A stretch of DNA of 64,000 bases from Phenylobacterium sp. J367 (GCF_024699985.1 NZ_JAJONA010000001.1:3602501-3666500); one strand, 5' to 3'. Positions 48,106 to 57,539 are shown, counted from the first letter of the stretch. A program made the numbers and translations. Notes: a model not told the origin generated them from the sequence alone.

Positions 48106-48507
48106 TTACGCGGCGTACAGCGCGTGGATCAGCGGGCAGCCTGGGTCCTGACCGGCCTCGCAGGCCCGTACCGAGCCGGCGAGGACCCGCTCCATTCGCT
48201 TGAGGTCGGCGATGCGCGCACGCACGTCCTGCAGGTGCGAGGCCGCGAGATCCCTGACCTCCGCGCAGGACGCCTGGCCGCCGGCGGCGAGCGCCAGCAA
48301 CGCGCGAACCTCGTCCAGCGTGAAGCCCAGCTCCCGCGCCCGACGCACGAAGCCCAGGCGGCCCACGTCGTCGCCACCGTAGCTGCGATAGCGGCCGCGC
48401 CGGGGCGGGGCCGGCATCAGGCCGATCCGCTCGTAGTAGCGGATCGTCTCGATGTTGCAGCCCGTGCGGCGTGAGAGCTCGCCGATCTGGATCGCCTGGT
48501 CGGCCAT
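48106..48507 (-). CDS. merR: MerR-family metal-responsive regulator
   Basis: A 133-residue protein: HTH (QIGELSRRTGCNIETIRYYERIGL), long dimerisation helix, metal site cysteines Cys81 (ASCAEV), Cys116 (RACEAG) and Cys124 (DPGCPLI). Mercury MerR of Tn501 uses Cys82, Cys117 and Cys126; CueR has no Cys at the first position. The set therefore favours Hg(II) (or Zn/Cd-type ZntR) over Cu. It is divergent from a MerT-like gene across a MerR-type promoter. Confidence 0.85.
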   Translation of the reverse strand: MADQAIQIGELSRRTGCNIETIRYYERIGLMPAPPRRGRYRSYGGDDVGRLGFVRRARELGFTLDEVRALLALAAGGQASCAEVRDLAASHLQDVRARIADLKRMERVLAGSVRACEAGQDPGCPLIHALYAA

Positions 48508-48532
48508 GGGGAGCGCGGCTTTCGATTAGGGC

Positions 48533-48563
48533 TTGAGTCTGTAGTCGCTACAGATGGCATCCT
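48533..48563 (+). promoter_or_regulatory. MerR-type promoter with CTGTAG/CTACAG dyad
   Basis: TTGAGT (48533-48538) is followed by the perfect dyad CTGTAGTCGCTACAG (48539-48553) and, after a 19-20 bp spacer, CATCCTA. This is the overlong spacer expected for MerR activation. It lies between divergent merR and the merT-like gene at 48592. Confidence 0.75.
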
Positions 48564-48591
48564 AGTCGTCATTGCACCAGGAGACGACGGC

Positions 48592-49005
48592 GTGACGGCA
48601 AGCAGCGGGCTTCGAGTCCGACGGGAAGGACAGGGCGGCAAGCCCGCCGAGACCGCCTTGAACTGGGCGGCGGTCGCCGCTGCGGCCGGAGCGGTCTTCG
48701 CCTGGGCCGCATGCTGCGTCCTACCGATGTCGTTGGCGCTGGCTGGCCTTGGGCTGGGCGGTCTGGGCTGGGTCGCCGGTCAGCGCACCTGGTTTACGCT
48801 CGGGGCGCTGGCCTTGATCAGCGTGGGCTGGGTCGTCACCTGGCGCCGGGCGCGGACGTGCCGGGTCGATAGCAGCTGCGCTGCGCCATCACGGCTGGGG
48901 ATCGCCATGCTCGGTGCGGCCACCGTCCTCGTTCTGCTTGCTCTGATCTGGCAGCCTATCGTCGAGCCCTGGGCCCTGGCGCTGATCCGGAGCGCCCGCG
49001 GATGA
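48592..49005 (+). CDS. MerT-like membrane protein
   Basis: A 137-residue protein with three or four helices. The first has a vicinal Cys pair (AWAACCVLPMSLALAGLG), as in MerT. A further CRVDSSC lies in the middle. GTG start at 48592 after CAGGAG. MerT moves Hg(II) across the inner membrane to mercuric reductase; no merA or merP is in the window, so the metal and direction are open. The stop overlaps the next ATG (ATGA). Confidence 0.72.
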   Translation: MTASSGLRVRREGQGGKPAETALNWAAVAAAAGAVFAWAACCVLPMSLALAGLGLGGLGWVAGQRTWFTLGALALISVGWVVTWRRARTCRVDSSCAAPSRLGIAMLGAATVLVLLALIWQPIVEPWALALIRSARG

Positions 49006-49253
49006 GCGACGTGCAGATTGAGCTCCGCTCTACGCTCACCTGTCCGCACTGCGGCCACCAGGCGACCGAGACCATGCCGACCGACGCCTGCCAGTACTTC
49101 TACGACTGCCAGGGCTGCGGCGTCGTCCTCAAGCCCAAGCCGGGCGACTGCTGCGTCTTCTGCTCTTACGCGGACGTGCCCTGTCCGCCCATCCAAGAAG
49201 CAGGGGCCAGCGGTGGGGCCGCCGCCTGCTGCAGCGGCGGCCGCGATGGGTAA
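49002..49253 (+). CDS. GDCCVFCSYG-type Cys-rich small protein
   Basis: An 83-residue protein with CPHCGHQATE, then CQGCGVVLKPKPGDCCVFCSY and VPCPPIQ. The GDCCVFCSY core is a conserved family that travels with mer-like operons; the biochemical role is not established. It has a further Cys pair at the C-terminus (AACCSGG). The overlaps with both neighbours show tight coupling. Confidence 0.82.
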   Translation: MSDVQIELRSTLTCPHCGHQATETMPTDACQYFYDCQGCGVVLKPKPGDCCVFCSYADVPCPPIQEAGASGGAAACCSGGRDG

Positions 49254-49626
49254 GTGCGACGCGGTTGGCGGTGCCAAAGATTGGGCCAGCGACACGCGCG
49301 CCTTCATCGCGCTCTGGGCGCTCCCCGGCGCAGCGATGCTCGCAGCCCTCCTGCTGGAGCCCACGCTTCGCGCAGCCGTCTGGGCGGGCATGCTGGTCTG
49401 GATGGGCTTCGCCTGTCTGCTGAACGCCCGGCGGTGCGGCCGCATCCACTGCCGCGTGACGGGCCCCTACCTCCTGGCGATGGCAGGCTTGGTGGTCGCC
49501 TACGCCGCAGGCGCGGCACCGTTTGGCCCACACGGTTGGAGCTTCCTCGGGGGCGCAACCCTCATAGGCTTCGTGGTCCTCTGGTGGGGCAGCGAGCGTC
49601 TATGGGGCAAGTTCGGGCGGCCATAG
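49246..49626 (+). CDS. Conserved membrane protein of the mer-like operon
   Basis: A 126-residue protein with about four helices (FIALWALPGAAMLAALLL, AAVWAGMLVWMGFACLLNARR, YLLAMAGLVVAYAAGAAP, ATLIGFVVLWWGSERLW). The motif CLLNARRCGRIHCRVTGPY links it to proteins seen beside GDCCVFCSY genes. The function is unknown. It overlaps the preceding gene by 8 bp. Confidence 0.75.
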   Translation: MGKCDAVGGAKDWASDTRAFIALWALPGAAMLAALLLEPTLRAAVWAGMLVWMGFACLLNARRCGRIHCRVTGPYLLAMAGLVVAYAAGAAPFGPHGWSFLGGATLIGFVVLWWGSERLWGKFGRP

Positions 49627-49706
49627 CGACCAATCGGCTGAATACCCGCTACGCTCCCGCCGTCGGCGCCCCGCGTCGAAACCTGCCGCCGAGTGGACCT
49701 CGGCCT

Positions 49707-51247
49707 TGCCAAGTGGAATTGGCGACCAAATCACAGTAGAATCAATGAGCTACGAAACTGCCGTGAGGGTTCTCGTGAGCTTCTTGGAAGGAACAGATCG
49801 GACACAGGTAAGCCTGCTGCCTCCCTGCATCGATGACTATGTCGCTCCCGAATCCCTGGTGCGAGTTGTCGACGCGTTCGTTGGTAGTCTCGACCTCGCA
49901 GAACTCGGCTTTGCTCGCACCGTCGCGGCGGCGACCGGCCGGCCCGGCTACCATCCCGGGGACATGCTTCGGCTGTATGTCTGGGGCTATCTCAACCAGG
50001 TTCGCTCTTCCAGGCACCTCGAGCGGGCCTGCATCCGCGACCTTGAAGCGCTGTGGCTCATGAAGCAGCTCGCGCCGGACTATCGCACCATCGCCGCCTT
50101 CCGGCACGACAACCCCGAGGCCATCGTTGCGGCGAGCGCGGCATTCATCCAGTTCTGCCTCGACGGCGGGCTCATCACCGGCCGGATGGTGGCGCTGGAC
50201 GGGACGAAGATGCGGGCCGTCGCCAGCCCGAAGAACATCGCCGGCGCCGAGCGGCTGGCTCGCGACGTCGCACATACCGAGAAGGAGATCGCCTACTACT
50301 TGGACCGGCTCGACGCCATGGACGAAGCCGTGACCCAGGGCTTCGACGACCAACCGGTTCACCGGCAGGCCTTCACTGACGCGATCGCCGCGTTGAGCCG
50401 GCGGAAGGATCGGCTGGCGCGCCGGCAAGAAATCTTGGTGGAACGCGCCGAAAAGGTGCTGGTCTTCGGCGAGCCCGACGCGAGGCCGATGGGCTACGCC
50501 CACTCACCCAAGATGCCCTGCTACAACATGCAAAGCGTTGTGGACGTAGATAGCGGTCTGATCGTCCACCACGACGTCGCCAACGAAGCGAACGACAGCC
50601 AACTCCTGCACCCAATGTCGCTGGCGACGATGGAAGTGCTGCAGGTCGACCGCCTGACTGTTCTGGCGGACGGCGGCTACTCGAACGCCCAGGCGATAGC
50701 GGCGTGCGAGCACGATCGAATCGAGGTCGCGGCGCCGATCAAGCGCGGCGCGATGAACACCGACTTCTTTCGGCCGACCCAGTTCGCATTTGATGAGGCG
50801 TCAGACACCATCCGCTGCCCGGCGGGTCAGACGATGAAGCCCTCCGGCAAACACACCCGCAATCGCGCCATCCGATATCGAACGACCGCCTGCAGGGACT
50901 GCCGCCTGAAGCCGAGATGCACAGCGGGCGCCCAACGGACGATCCATCGCCTGTTCGACCAGGCGGCGCTCGATCGCATGGAGGCGAGGATCTACGCCAA
51001 TCCAAGCCTGATGGTGACGCGCCGATGCACGGTTGAGCACCCGTTCGGCACGATCAAGCGAATGTCGGGAGGTGGTCGGTTCCTTACCCGCGGCCTCAGA
51101 GCAGTAAAGGCAGAGGCAGCGCTCTCCATCCTGGCCTTCAACATCATCCACGCGGTGAATGTCTTCGGTCCGGCGCGCCTGACACCGTCGGCCTAAACGG
51201 CCGGCTCGATGCGGCGTCCACGCCAGGGCGGCCGGCGAGTTTTGGCA
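49707..51247 (+). mobile_element. IS1182-family insertion sequence
   Basis: About 1.54 kb with one transposase gene. Candidate termini share TGCCAA (49707-49712) and its complement TTGGCA (51242-51247). The termini are approximate because the longer repeat is weak. It separates the metal island from the conjugation module. Confidence 0.65.
49745..51196 (+). CDS. IS1182-family transposase
   Basis: A 483-residue DDE transposase: N-terminal DUF772 region (VSLLPPCIDDYVAPE, GRPGYHPGDMLRLYVWGYL), catalytic segments VALDGTKMRAVASP, VLADGGYSNAQ and VEHPFGTIKRMSGGG, and a Cys-rich CRDCRLKPRC segment. It is uninterrupted. The ATG at 49745 begins MSYETAVRV. Confidence 0.92.
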   Translation: MSYETAVRVLVSFLEGTDRTQVSLLPPCIDDYVAPESLVRVVDAFVGSLDLAELGFARTVAAATGRPGYHPGDMLRLYVWGYLNQVRSSRHLERACIRDLEALWLMKQLAPDYRTIAAFRHDNPEAIVAASAAFIQFCLDGGLITGRMVALDGTKMRAVASPKNIAGAERLARDVAHTEKEIAYYLDRLDAMDEAVTQGFDDQPVHRQAFTDAIAALSRRKDRLARRQEILVERAEKVLVFGEPDARPMGYAHSPKMPCYNMQSVVDVDSGLIVHHDVANEANDSQLLHPMSLATMEVLQVDRLTVLADGGYSNAQAIAACEHDRIEVAAPIKRGAMNTDFFRPTQFAFDEASDTIRCPAGQTMKPSGKHTRNRAIRYRTTACRDCRLKPRCTAGAQRTIHRLFDQAALDRMEARIYANPSLMVTRRCTVEHPFGTIKRMSGGGRFLTRGLRAVKAEAALSILAFNIIHAVNVFGPARLTPSA

Positions 51248-51249
51248 CA

Positions 51250-51653
51250 GCCTGCCCCGCAACGCCCCCTTCAAGGTGAGCGGCCGGCGGGCGTGCGCGG
51301 TCCCGCCGCTGCCGCGGCTCCTACGGGTCCGCCCCTTCGGGCGCGCTCTGCGCGCCGGCGGCCGCTCGACGGCGCGTCCCGCCGTGCAGCGCCTGGCGGC
51401 GCGCAGGCTCCTTGCAGCCTTCACTCCTCTTGGGCCGCCTACGGCGGCCGCGGCTTAGGGCTCCGCCCTCGGCGCGCTTCGGAGCGGCTTCCGCCCAGCT
51501 TCGGTCCCTCGCTCGGGCGGCAGGAGGGCAGGGCCGGCAGGCCCTGCAACCGGTTCCCCGCGAAGCCGCCCCGCCGCTTGCACACCCGGTCTCGCCGACG
51601 GGCAAGGCTGCAGGCGCGGCGTGCGCCTGCAACCTGCCCCAAGGAGCAAACCC
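51250..51653. other. GC-rich leader upstream of parB-like gene
   Basis: About 400 bp with no supported gene. It is dense in short inverted repeats (for example GCAGGGCCGGCAGGCCCTGC near 51531-51550) and ends with AAGGAG before the ATG at 51654. It may hold the promoter and partition or replication sites of the conjugative element. Confidence 0.4.
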
Positions 51654-53647
51654 ATGAACGCCCAGACCTTGATCGAGTCCGGAACGGTGCTCGACATTCC
51701 TCTCAACAAGCTCAAGAAGTCGCCGAAGAACGCGCGGAAGACCCCGCATGGCGACGCGGCCATCGAAGCGCTGGCGGCCTCCATCGCCGCCAAGGGCCTC
51801 TTGCAGGCCCCTGTGGTGGAGCCGGAAACCGGCGAGGACGGGGAGCCCACCGGCTTCTATCTGGTGACCATCGGGGAGGGGCGGCGGCTGGCGCTCGCCT
51901 TGCGCGCCAAGCGCAAGGAAATCCGCAAGTCCGAGCCGGTGCGCTGCGTGGTGGACACCGCCAACGACCCGCATGAGATCAGCCTCGACGAGAACGTCAC
52001 CCGCACCGACATGCACCCCGCCGACCAGTTCGAGGCCTTCAAACGGCTCAGCGACGAGCGCGGCTTGAGCGCCGAGGACATCGGCGCCCGGTTCGGGGTG
52101 TCGGCCCAGGTGGTGCGGCAGCGCCTGCGGCTGGGCGCGGTCTCGCCCAAGCTGATGGCGATCTACCGCGAGGACGGCCTGACGCTGGACCAGTTGATGG
52201 CCTTCGCGGTCAGCGAGGACCACGAGCGCCAGGAGCAGGTCTACGACCAGCTGTCCTGGAACCGCTCGGCGGCCCTGATCCGCCGGGCCATGACCGAGGC
52301 CAAGGTTCCGGCGAGCGACCGGCGCGCGGTGTTCGTCGGCGTGGACGCCTATGCCGAGGCGGGCGGCCAGACCCTGCGCGATCTGTTCACCGAGGACGGC
52401 GGTGGCTGGCTGGAAGATGCCGCGCTGCTGGATCGGCTGGCGGGCGCGAAGCTGGAGGCCATCGCCACCGAGGTGCGCGAGCGGGAAGGTTGGAAGTGGG
52501 CCACAGCCTGCCTGGACTACCCGCACGGCCATGGCTGGCGGCGGGTCTATCCGAGGCCGGTGGAGCGGACCGAGGACGAGGCGGCGCAGATCGCGGCCCT
52601 CTCGGAGGAATACGACGCCCTGGTCAGCCAATGGGACGCGGTGGAGGACCTGCCGCCCGAGGTGGAGGCGCGCTTCAAGGCGATCGATGCGGCGCTGGAC
52701 GCCTTCGGCGACGGGACCGCCTACGATCCCGACGAGGTCGCGCGCGGCGGGGTCTTTGTGGTTCTCGGCCACGACGGTCAGGTGCGCGTCGAGCGCGGCC
52801 TGATCCGGCCCGAAGACGAAGCGCCGGCGCCCAGCGCCGAAACCGAGGCGGACGGGGAGGGGGCGATCCCCGCCGAACCAAGACCGGATGCCGGAGCCTC
52901 GGAGGACGAGCCCGAGGACGAGGGTTTGGCGCCGCTCTCCGAGCGGCTGGTTCTGGACCTCACGGCGCACAAGACCGTGGGCCTTCGCGAGGCTCTGGCG
53001 TCCGATCCGACGCTGGCGCTCACCGCCCTGGTCCATGCCCTGGCGCTCAAGACCTTCTACCCGCCGTACGAGCAATCCTCCTGTGTGGAGGTGAAGCTGG
53101 TGTCGGCCTATCTCGACGGCCATGCGCCGGGCGTCAGCGAGAGCCCGGCCGGGCGACGGATCGCAGAGCGACATGAGGCATGGGCGCAGCGCTTTCCGCG
53201 CGAGAGCGCCGAGGCCTGGGGCTTTGTGGCGGGCCTGGACGGCGGCGAGCTGCTCGACCTTCTGGCCCACTGCGTCAGCCTGGGCGTCAACGCCGTGCGC
53301 AACCCCATGGACCGCAAGCCGGGCGCCTGGGCGCACGCCGAGGTGCTGGCGCAGGCGGCGGGGCTCGACATGACCCGCACCTGGGCGCCCACGGTGTCGA
53401 GCTATCTCGGGCGGATCACCAAGCCGCGCATCCTCGAAGCGGTGCGCGAAGCGGCGGGCGAAGACGCCGCCTTTCTCTGCGCCGACCTGGGCCTGAGTTG
53501 CAGCCCCGGGTGGATCACGCCGCCTACATCGACAGCTGGCTGAGCGTTCTGCAGGGCGACAAGCGGTTCATCTTCACCGCAGCCGCCTACGCCCAGCGCG
53601 CCGCCGACTTCCTGCACGCGCAGCAGCCGGCGAGCCTCGCCGCCTGA
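51654..53647 (+). CDS. ParB/RepB-like partition protein (frameshifted at C-terminus)
   Basis: About 664 residues. ParB N-domain: DIPLNKLKKSPKNARKTPHGD, then TIGEGRRLALALRAKRKE and NVTRTDMHPADQFEAFKRL. The KorB/ParB HTH is EDIGARFGVSAQVVRQRLRLGAVSP. The long C-terminal part is of the plasmid-type family. A base is missing near 53495; the restored end is ELQPRVDHAAYIDSWLS to QPASLAA. It lies first in the conjugation module. No parA is visible, so it may act as a regulator rather than in partition. Confidence 0.87.
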
Positions 53648-53655
53648 GACGTCAC

Positions 53656-53686
53656 GCCCCGCGCCGGCCGGGCGCGGGGCGCTCTT
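53656..53686 (+). terminator. Rho-independent terminator after parB-like gene
   Basis: A perfect 10-bp stem (GCCCCGCGCC / GGCGCGGGGC) with a five-base loop at 53656-53680, followed by GCTCTTT. It lies 9 bp after the stop. Confidence 0.7.
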
Positions 53687-53811
53687 TGCACTGCACGCCG
53701 TGCGGCGGCCGACGCGTACACGGCTCGCCACGTTTCCGCCGCCGACTCGCACAACGATTCCCCAGTATACTGGGTGGCTGAAGTGCGGCCGGCGCCCGCC
53801 GTCTCCTCCTC

Positions 53812-54021
53812 ATGCGGTTGAGGGGAGTCGTAGCGAGGAATCTGCGCCGTCTGCGCCAGGCCAAGGGTCTATCGCAGGAGGAACTCGCCGACCGTGCGGA
53901 CATCAATCGCAACTACGTCGGCCTGCTCGAACGCGAGGAGCACGCCGCCACCGTCGACATGCTGGAGAAGCTGTCGGAGGTTCTGGAGGTCGAGCCGGGG
54001 GCATTTTTCGCCCGCGACTGA
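53812..54021 (+). CDS. XRE-family HTH regulator
   Basis: A 69-residue single-domain Cro/CI-type protein: ARNLRRLRQAKGLSQEELAD, INRNYVGLLEREEHAATVDM, LEKLSEVLEVEPGAFF. Such small XRE proteins commonly control conjugation genes in ICEs. The ATG at 53812 is chosen; TATACTGGG about 50 bp upstream could be a -10 region. Confidence 0.85.
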   Translation: MRLRGVVARNLRRLRQAKGLSQEELADRADINRNYVGLLEREEHAATVDMLEKLSEVLEVEPGAFFARD

Positions 54022-54112
54022 CGCTTCAACTCTTAGGATATGTCGGCCGCGGCGCACGACGCGTAGGGTCAACTCATGACCCAGGCGGAGCTCCGCGAGC
54101 GGGCCCGAAGGT

Positions 54113-54337
54113 GTGCCGCTGACTGCGTATGATCGCGAGATCGCGCCGATCTATCTGCGCCTGCTGGACGCCGACGCCGCCGGGGCCGACTGGCGTGAGG
54201 TCTCAAAGATCGTGCTGGGTGTCGACGCCGCCACCGAACCCAAGCGGGCGGAGGTCATGCATGCGAGCCATCTGGCGCGTGCGCGGTGGCTGCGCGACGG
54301 CGGCTACCGCGAGTTTCTGGGGTCAACCTCAAGCTGA
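54113..54337 (+). CDS. DUF2285-family small DNA-binding protein
   Basis: A 74-residue protein starting with GTG (LTAYDREIAPIYLRLLDADA), with DWREVSKIVLGVDAATEPKRA and HLARARWLRDGGYREFL. This matches the DUF2285 helical DNA-binding domain found in alphaproteobacterial ICEs. The start could lie further upstream. Confidence 0.75.
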   Translation: MPLTAYDREIAPIYLRLLDADAAGADWREVSKIVLGVDAATEPKRAEVMHASHLARARWLRDGGYREFLGSTSS

Positions 54338-54433
54338 GCTCGCGTTAAGCAACAACTCCGCTTTACGTCCAACCTGCGCGTGTGGATAAATGGTGGGGCT
54401 GTGGGGGCGCTTCCTCTGTATCGGGAGAGCGCC

Positions 54434-55214
54434 TTGAGTGACGAGGACTGGCGTTCAGAAGAACGCTACGCCGGATTGCGCGAGCTTTCCGCGCCGGCCC
54501 TCGCCTGGGAATTCTTGCGTCGTAACGACGACTACCAGGCCGACTTTCAACGCATCAAAGCCGAGGTGGCCTCCGGAGGGACAGGGCGCGCCGGCGACGC
54601 GCGCCTGGCCTTCTGGGGGCTGAGCTTTCGCCGCGGATCCGGCGCTCGCGGCCCCAGCGCAGCCGGTGTTCTGGCGGCCTGACGCCTATCCCCGGACGGT
54701 CGTCCTGACGCCGGCGCCGGCGGTCGAAGGCGGTCAGCGCAGCATCCGGTTCGAGCCGGAAAGTTGGCCCGGACGGTTCGTCGCGCGCGCCGGTCCCGAC
54801 GGCGTACATGCGATCCTGAAGACGCGGGGCCATGAGCACCGGCTTTGGATGCCCGCCGCCCTGCCGCTCGGCCAGCCGGTCGCCTGCGTCGTCCCGTTCG
54901 GCGCGGACGCGGCCTGCGGAACGGCGGCGGCCTTGCACCTCTGGCGCCACCTGAGCGGCGGCCAGTCTGCGCCTGCCGCACGCCCTGACCGCAAGCTCCA
55001 GCGCTTCCAGCAGAGCCTGCGCGCGCACGACGGGCATCTGGCCGGCGGCAGCTATCGAGAGATCGCCGAGCAGATCTTCGGCGCCTCTCGGGTGGCGGGG
55101 GAGAACTGGCGGACCTCGCCGTTGCGTGACGCCGTCATCCGTTTGGTGCGCTCCGGGGCCGCCCTGGTCGGCGGCGATTACAAGCGGCTCCTGCGCAGCA
55201 AACACGACGACTAG
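54434..55214 (+). CDS. DUF6499/DUF2285 transcriptional regulator (frameshifted)
   Basis: About 259 residues. The N-terminal DUF6499 motif is DEDWRSEERYAGLRELSAPA to LAWEFLRRNDDYQADF. A middle domain follows (PVFWRPDAYPRTVVLTPAP, HEHRLWMPAALPLG), and the C-terminal DUF2285 is RKLQRFQQSLRAHDG, GGSYREIAEQIFGASRV and RDAVIRLVRSGAALVGGDY. One extra T at 54626-54628 breaks the frame. Start TTG 54434; ATG 54380 is an alternative. It is related to ICE activators of the Tn4371/Mesorhizobium type. Confidence 0.75.
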
Positions 55215-55332
55215 GGGTGGCGGAATCGCCATTCGCAAGTTCGCCATCCCCCCCGCGCGCTCGCACTCCGACAAGGTGTCCAGGTCCCCGCTGCGCTCCG
55301 CCGCAGCATCCAGGAGAACCCTTGAGTGTCCG

Positions 55333-55608
55333 ATGATGGCCGAAGCCACCGCCGCCCTGCCGCCGCGCCTGCTGCGCACCCCCGAAGCCGCCCGCTTCCT
55401 CGGCCTGTCCGGCCGAACGCTTGAGAAGCACCGCACCTACGGCACCGGGCCCACCTACATGAAGATCGGCGGACGCGTCGTCTATTCGGTCGGCGACCTG
55501 CAGACCTGGGCCGCCCGCGGCGTCAAATCCTCCACCGCCGATCCGGGGGTGGATGTCGTCCATCCGGCGCGCCGGGTCACCGAAGACCGTAGCTTCGCCG
55601 AGCGCTGA
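55333..55608 (+). CDS. AlpA/excisionase-like HTH protein
   Basis: A 91-residue protein with a MerR-like excisionase HTH: LLRTPEAARFLGLSGRTLEK, GTGPTYMKIGGRVVYSVGDL and TWAARG. These RDF/AlpA-like factors sit before the transfer operon and often activate it or assist excision. Two ATG codons at 55333 and 55336 are possible. Confidence 0.82.
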   Translation: MMAEATAALPPRLLRTPEAARFLGLSGRTLEKHRTYGTGPTYMKIGGRVVYSVGDLQTWAARGVKSSTADPGVDVVHPARRVTEDRSFAER

Positions 55609-55619
55609 GGGCGTTTGCC

Positions 55620-56126
55620 ATGCTCTCTGCGCTGACCTCCGCCAGCGCCCCGCCAGCGCTGGATCACGCCCTGACCTGGGTGGAGCTGGTCTGGTACGAG
55701 AAGCGGATCGAGCGCTGGATCCGCTTCGGCCAGGTGCGCGAGGAGCGCATCCTCGACCGCCGCCGGCGCCTCGTCGGCTTCGCACCCGGCGACGTCTTCG
55801 CCTTTGTCCGCTGGCAGGCCAACGAGCGCGGCACGGTCAGCTCGAGGCTCGACATCCTGCAAGCCGTTGACCCTGGCGGGCCCTGCTCCACGGTCGCCGG
55901 CGTGACGCCGGGTGGCGAGCTGCTGCTGCGCCTGTCCGGCTGGCCGACCGTGCAAAAGGCGCTGGCCGCCATCGACGCCGTCGAACAGGTGGGCGTCGCA
56001 CCGACGGCCGCGGCGCCGGACTACTGGCGGCAGGTGCACAATCGCCTCAAGGCGCGGGCGGCGCCCGAGCCTTACACACTCGCGCGGCATCGGGCCTGGC
56101 GGCTGCGTAACGCGGTGGACGCCTGA
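55620..56126 (+). CDS. DUF2840 protein of the conjugation operon
   Basis: A 168-residue protein with LTWVELVWYEKRIERWIRFG, ERILDRRRRLVGFAPGDVFA, FVRWQANERGTVSSRLDILQ and PDYWRQVHNRLKARAAP. It matches the DUF2840 family, which lies directly before TraF in alphaproteobacterial ICEs. The function is unknown. It overlaps traF by 1 bp (TGATG). Confidence 0.85.
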   Translation: MLSALTSASAPPALDHALTWVELVWYEKRIERWIRFGQVREERILDRRRRLVGFAPGDVFAFVRWQANERGTVSSRLDILQAVDPGGPCSTVAGVTPGGELLLRLSGWPTVQKALAAIDAVEQVGVAPTAAAPDYWRQVHNRLKARAAPEPYTLARHRAWRLRNAVDA

Positions 56127-56648
56127 TGCACCGCCGCGCCGCCCTCGCGTGGACCCTGCTCGGGGTGCTCGCCCTTGGCGTCCCGGTGGCGGCTCCGCTC
56201 GCGCCGCAGCTGGTGTGGAACGCCACGGCCAGCGCGCCGGAAGGGCTCTATCGCCTGCACGCGGATCGTCCGCCCGCGGTCGGCGACTGGGCGGCCCTGC
56301 GGGCGCCCCAGCCGCTCGCCGGGTGGCTGGACCGTCGCGGCTACCTGCCGGGCGGCGTGCTGCTGATCAAGAAGGTCGCGGCGCGCGCGCCGAGCCGGGT
56401 CTGCCGCCAGGGGGGACGCGATCACGGTGGACGGACGGCTCGTGGGGCACGCTGAACCTCGCGACCGGGCAGGGCGAGCGCTGCCGATTTGGCGCGGCTG
56501 CTTCGTCCTCGCCGAGCACGACCTCTTCCTGCTCAACCCCGCCGCTGGCTCGCTCGACAGCCGCTACTTCGGCGCCCTGGAGGACGCCGCCGTAGTCGGC
56601 CGGGCCGAGCCTCTTTGGCTCATCCAGGATCCGCCACATGGCCGCTGA
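56126..56648 (+). CDS. traF: TraF-type S26 signal peptidase (frameshifted)
   Basis: About 174 residues. The N-terminal helix is ALAWTLLGVLALGVPVAAPL. The nucleophile region is WNATASAPEGLYRLHAD (Ser in SAPEG) and the general-base Lys in LLIKKVAARAPS. One extra G in the G6 run at 56410-56415 splits the frame. The rest is VDGRLVGHAEP, LFLLNPAAGSLDSRYFGAL. TraF processes the TrbC pilin precursor, which is encoded at 63510. Confidence 0.85.
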
Positions 56649-56670
56649 ACGCCAAGCAAGCCCTGCTCCT

Positions 56671-56686
56671 TTGTTCGATCGAACAA
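56671..56686. promoter_or_regulatory. 16-bp perfect palindrome, candidate operator
   Basis: TTGTTCGATCGAACAA is perfectly self-complementary and lies in the 154-bp gap between traF and the signal-peptide start of the transglycosylase gene. Palindromes of this size are typical homodimeric repressor sites. The XRE protein at 53812 is one candidate binder. Confidence 0.5.
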
Positions 56687-56802
56687 ACGACGGCCGCTCC
56701 TTCGTCCCGACCAGCTTCCGCAGGGCCGCCGGGCGGAGCGGCGGTCCAGGGCGGCCGGCAGGCCGGCGCGCCAGCGCCTTGCCCTGGACGGCCGGGAGCA
56801 CG

Positions 56803-57467
56803 GTGGCACGCTGGCGGCTGATAGGGACGAGCGCGCTTTGGCTGGCGGTGCTCCCCTCGGCGGAGGCCGCCGCCCAGTCACCCCCGCCGCGCATCGAGGT
56901 CGGCGGCGCGATCGCCGAGGCGGCGCAGCGCTTCGGCCTTCCGGAGGCCTGGATCCGGGCGGTGATGCGCGTGGAAAGCGCCTTCCAGCCGCGCGCCGTG
57001 AGCCATGCCGGCGCCATGGGGCTGATGCAGGTGATGCCGCAGACCTATGCGGAATTGCGCGGCCGCTACGGCCTCGGCGCCGATCCCTTCCACCCGCGCG
57101 ACAACATCCTCGCCGGGGCGGCCTACCTGCGGGAGATGTACGACCGCTTCGGCGCGCGCGGCTTCCTGGCCGCCTACAATGCGGGGCCCGCGCGCTACCA
57201 GCAGCACCTGATCGAGGGCCGGCCGCTCCCGCTGGAGACGCGGGCCTACGTCGCCAAGCTCACGCCGGCCGTCGGTGGCGCAGAGGTTTCCCCGCGCAGG
57301 CGGCGGTCCTTCCGCCCGCCGCGGCGCCGCGGCCGACGCTCTTCGTCGCCGTCAGCACACGCCAGGCAACAGCGGTCGGGACCGCTTCGCCTGAGCCTCC
57401 GGCGCTGTTCAGCCCGGCGCAGTCTCCGATCTTCGCGGCGCTGACACCGCGTGGGGAGGGTCGCTGA
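56803..57467 (+). CDS. Conjugative lytic transglycosylase (frameshifted at C-terminus)
   Basis: About 221 residues from GTG 56803, chosen because it starts a signal peptide (ARWRLIGTSALWLAVLPSAE, cleavage AAA/Q). An in-frame ATG at 56638 would add 55 Arg/Gly-rich residues without export features. SLT domain: IAEAAQRFGLPEAWIRAVMR, catalytic Glu in VMRVESAFQPRAVS, GAMGLMQVMPQTYAEL, NILAGAAYLREMYDRFG and AAYNAGPARYQQH. A base change near 57292 shifts the tail; the restored end is FAALTPRGEGR. It opens peptidoglycan for the T4SS. Confidence 0.85.
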
Positions 57468-57539
57468 TGGCCGCCCGCCCGCATCGCAAGTTCTCGCAGG
57501 TTGTCGCAGGTTCGGCGGCGGGCCCCCGATGGATGGATC

